Assembly: GCF_017353255.1 (NCBI RefSeq)
Contig: NZ_JAFMYU010000025.1
Location: 1-64,000 of the forward strand
DNA: 64,000 nt
Direction: 5' to 3'
Source: Fibrella aquatilis
GTDB lineage: Bacteria > Bacteroidota > Bacteroidia > Cytophagales > Spirosomataceae
Shown here: positions 61,735-64,000 of the stretch, one piece after another
How positions within the stretch are numbered: the first letter of the stretch is position 1
How the letters are laid out: every line of letters starts with the position of its first letter
The notes under the pieces: model-generated
What the model was told of the DNA's origin: nothing
Seen by the model: only the letters and a program-made list of their open reading frames with translations
Database searches by the model: none
Position numbers and translations under genes: made by a program

Positions 61735-62592
61735 ATGATAGCTCGACTGCGTATAAATAGGCAATTGATTTGGGTATTTATTACACTGCTCTTTGGCTGT
61801 AAACCTGATTTTGTATCGCTCAATCCGGTTGCACCCCTCACCGCTAAACCCGCAGATGCGTTGGCTCGCATTAAGCAGGTGGTCAGTTCCGGCGACTGTT
61901 CTGGCCTTGGTCCGTACTATCAGGATATCGTATTTGACTATGACCCAACTGGTCGACTGCTAAAAGACAAGGCTGCCCGCGAAACGCTGTTCCAAAAAGA
62001 CGGAATCAGCCAATATAACTACGACGCCGGTGGTCAGTTGGTGTCACGTACAACGCAGTACACAGCACCAACCAATGAAGGAGCCGTGGGCGAGATTATA
62101 TCGTACACCATTACGCCCACGTCAATCCGGGTTCAAAATGATGAGCTGCGGGCCGATGGGTCACGGTTATTGGGTGCCAGCAACCGGGCGAATACGGTAT
62201 ATACGTTGGTCGACGGACTGATCACGGAGGTAGCTTATACCTATGCCAACGGGCCAAATCAAACTAGTGTAAGGACTGACCGTTGCATTTACACCTACAC
62301 CAATGGCAATATCACCAAGGCCCTTTACACGGGTAACAACCAGACGTACGAGTACACCTACACATACGACAATAAGCCAAACCCTTACTTCGGGCAGAAG
62401 ACGGTGCTGGACCCTATACTCCGGTGCAGCCGAAATAATGTGATCAACGTAATATCGGTTTCAGCCTTTGGTGGCACGGTGTACACTAATGAGTTTAAAA
62501 CCGTTTACACCTACAACGAGCAGGGGCTACCACTAACCAAGAAAGACGCCAACAAAGGGTGCACATTGACCTTTCAATACGAACCCCGTTGA
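61735..62592 (+). CDS. Hypothetical lipoprotein, YD-repeat-like beta-strand protein
   Basis: 285 aa; lipobox L-F-G-C (Cys22). The mature protein has repeated Y-x-Y-(D/N)-x2-G motifs ('IVFDYDPTGRLL', 'QYNYDAGGQLVS', 'TYTYDNKPNPYFG', 'TVYTYNEQGLPLT') like Rhs/YD-type or DUF4595-type strand repeats. Likely surface bound. Start ATG 61735 gives a proper signal peptide; the open frame from 61666 does not. A similar lipoprotein gene follows after 11 bp. Confidence 0.72.
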   Translation: MIARLRINRQLIWVFITLLFGCKPDFVSLNPVAPLTAKPADALARIKQVVSSGDCSGLGPYYQDIVFDYDPTGRLLKDKAARETLFQKDGISQYNYDAGGQLVSRTTQYTAPTNEGAVGEIISYTITPTSIRVQNDELRADGSRLLGASNRANTVYTLVDGLITEVAYTYANGPNQTSVRTDRCIYTYTNGNITKALYTGNNQTYEYTYTYDNKPNPYFGQKTVLDPILRCSRNNVINVISVSAFGGTVYTNEFKTVYTYNEQGLPLTKKDANKGCTLTFQYEPR

Positions 62593-62603
62593 TCCGTACG
62601 CCC

Positions 62604-63449
62604 ATGATTTCGCCACTTCGCCTGCTCTGCCTGGCAGGGCTTTTTCTGCTGCAAAGCTGCAACTATACGTACGTCGGGCAGGAGGCCGAAAAGGTCCGGC
62701 TGAAAACACTTTTTTATAAAAACAGCGGTGTTTTTATTGGCATCACCTCCACTTTCGACTATAGCGTTGGCAAGCAAATACAGCAGTGCACCTTCGCCAA
62801 TAACCCCGAATATCTTAGCGGTGCCGACCCAACGGGCAAACCTGTGGCGCTGTATACGTATGAGGCAAACGGCCAACTGGCCAGCTATGATTTTCGCTAC
62901 GCTAGGCCCACCAGCAAAGGTCGCACCGGCGAACTGACGGTGTTTACTAACACGCCTGCGCTCATCACCAGCGAATCGTATTTTTTGGAGAAGGGTGGGC
63001 AGCGCGTATTGTTTAAGAAGGGGAGTTATACTTTAGCCAATGGCCTTGTTACGAGCTATTCAAGGCAACTCACTGACAAGTATGATTTTTCGCAGCTGTA
63101 TTTAAGTGAACAGGGCTACCCAACCGAAACAAGCGAGTATACCTACGCAGGCGGTAATCTGGTGCGTGTGAAGACTAAAAATAATGAGTACGAATTGACC
63201 ACAGACTACCTCTACGACGCGAACCCAAATCCACTCCAAGGCATCTACAATCCCGACATTACGCCCGTGCGCCGGTATAGCCGTAATAACATGCTTACCT
63301 CAAGTAGCACCTACATATATAGTAATGGGCAAAACATACAGGGCGCACCATTGCCAGCGTCAATTGCCAGTCCGTTTGTTTATGACGGTCGGGGTTACCC
63401 TGTTTCGGAAAGCAGTGGCTTCAACCGATTTGAGTACGAAGCGTATTAG
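62604..63449 (+). CDS. Hypothetical lipoprotein, paralogue of the preceding gene
   Basis: 281 aa; lipobox L-L-Q-S-C (Cys19). Same strand-repeat style ('VALYTYEANGQLASYDF', 'SEYTYAGGNLVRVKT', 'DYLYDANPNPLQGIY', 'PVRRYSRNNML') and the same 'RCSRNN/RYSRNN' block as the preceding protein, so the pair arose by tandem duplication. Start ATG 62604. Function unknown. Confidence 0.7.
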   Translation: MISPLRLLCLAGLFLLQSCNYTYVGQEAEKVRLKTLFYKNSGVFIGITSTFDYSVGKQIQQCTFANNPEYLSGADPTGKPVALYTYEANGQLASYDFRYARPTSKGRTGELTVFTNTPALITSESYFLEKGGQRVLFKKGSYTLANGLVTSYSRQLTDKYDFSQLYLSEQGYPTETSEYTYAGGNLVRVKTKNNEYELTTDYLYDANPNPLQGIYNPDITPVRRYSRNNMLTSSSTYIYSNGQNIQGAPLPASIASPFVYDGRGYPVSESSGFNRFEYEAY

Positions 63450-63730
63450 CCACACAAAACGGTGAAATTATAGCTTATAGACGGGGGCTTAACCCATATC
63501 AGATTAGTTTCCATCGTATTGTGGTTCAGTAGCGTCTTATTAAAAAAGCATGCATTATAACACCTATATACGTCAAATAGACCCTTACCAATTATCGGAT
63601 TAAGCACATCGTATATGGAGGTACGTGGGCTGTCGGCGCTACTGCCAAGCTGGTTATAGAAAAAGCTGGTAATCAAGCTAATGGCATGGCCACTTTCTAC
63701 CGTATGTGGGGTATAGAAGCGGGCAGACAA
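63446..63730 (-). CDS. Doubtful small hypothetical (94 codons)
   Basis: Open frame without stops in an AT-rich stretch, starting 'SARFYTPHTVESGHAIS' and overlapping the end of the lipoprotein gene by 4 bp. No family recognised and no promoter seen. The plus strand in the same place also gives a protein-like stretch of about 50 codons (from 63581). It may be a gene remnant; evidence is weak. Confidence 0.2.
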   Translation of the reverse strand: MSARFYTPHTVESGHAISLITSFFYNQLGSSADSPRTSIYDVLNPIIGKGLFDVYRCYNACFFNKTLLNHNTMETNLIWVKPPSISYNFTVLCG

Positions 63731-63902
63731 ACAGGCTGATCACGATTTTGGCACAAAAACTCCTTTGGTTTGAATTATGGCAAGAGTAGGTCCTTTTTAT
63801 TAATCTCTTTTTAAACTATATACTTAAATGGTTTTTAGGTAGTTGCTGAATATTACCAAGATTTTTACTCAAACCAATTTCCCTCACTTAACGCTTACAT
63901 TC
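63450..63902. other. AT-rich region before the truncated gene
   Basis: About 450 bp of AT-rich sequence: possible gene remnant in the first 280 bp (see 63446-63730), then leader of the gene at 63903. No terminator or clear promoter element found. Confidence 0.4.
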
Positions 63903-64000
63903 ATGGAAAACGTCAACTTAACGCTGAAGTCATTCGGCATGGTACTGACTTTGCTCCTGGTTAGTCAGCCACCCGGTCAAGCCCAAACGCTGGCCCGGTC
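63903..64000 (+). CDS. Start of an exported protein, truncated by the window end
   Basis: Only 32 codons are present. They encode a signal peptide (M-E-N-V-N-L, hydrophobic core 'FGMVLTLLLVS', likely cleavage after GQAQ). It could be a TonB-dependent receptor or another secreted protein; product cannot be named. Confidence 0.55.
   Translation, partial: MENVNLTLKSFGMVLTLLLVSQPPGQAQTLAR

Noticed and set aside
1-64000. CRISPR arrays, rRNA, tRNA, insertion sequences and prophage genes
   Set aside because: No regularly spaced repeats, no conserved rRNA/tRNA stretches and no transposase or phage structural proteins were found by reading.

Overview
The window looks like a chromosomal segment of a Bacteroidota bacterium of the order Cytophagales, probably Spirosoma/Fibrella-like. 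The evidence is two SusC/SusD outer-membrane uptake pairs, a FecI/FecR pair of the Bacteroides-expansion type, a T9SS type A sorting tail, DUF4290, DUF3667, SO2930/SO2931-type cytochrome and beta-helix genes, Bacteroidetes-type promoters (-7 TAnnTTTG), and moderately high GC with several clearly AT-richer genes. No rRNA, tRNA, CRISPR array or insertion sequence was recognised. The genus is an inference. Layout: 0-3.7 kb, MATE exporter (minus), a DUF4290 protein and murA. 3.9-14.8 kb, sigma factor, FecR, STN-containing SusC, SusD and a large secreted BNR-repeat protein. 14.9-26.9 kb (minus strand), an operon-like run SusC, SusD, VCBS/UnbV lipoprotein, vanadium-haloperoxidase-like PAP2 lipoprotein, CRTAC1-like VCBS/UnbV protein. 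27.1-30.1 kb (minus), proA, proB and aat. 30.6-36.0 kb, an arginine region (GNAT acyltransferase, argG, glycosyltransferase, argC) interrupted by an opposing DUF389 gene. 36.1-40.8 kb (minus), two unknown genes, then rfbA, rfbB and galE. 40.9-43.6 kb, SirB1-like, Uma2 and dprA. 43.8-51.9 kb, an extracytoplasmic redox/adhesion neighbourhood: two fasciclin proteins, PhoX-like lipoprotein, di-haem peroxidase with an imelysin-like N-terminus, SO2930-type cytochrome and beta-helix protein. 52.1-57.8 kb, small membrane genes, LytTR and MerR regulators, alaS. 57.9-59.8 kb, a two-gene Septu-like (PtuA/PtuB) anti-phage module. 59.9-64 kb, DUF3667, two paralogous lipoproteins and the start of a truncated gene. 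The most unusual feature is structural. About 17 intergenic spacers (and one coding region) carry inverted repeats whose arms are specific to each locus (12-56 bp, several perfect) while the architecture recurs. Two copies hold a minus-strand -7 promoter element in the loop, with one arm forming the 5' leader; two supply a neighbouring stop codon or reach into it; one fills exactly the space between two convergent stop codons; one lies in frame inside a gene. Some loops share short cores. I know of no name for this family, and its function is unknown to me. The second candidate is the SusCD-VCBS-haloperoxidase-CRTAC1 cluster, whose substrate is unknown. All identifications come from reading the sequence and recalling family features; no database search was run.
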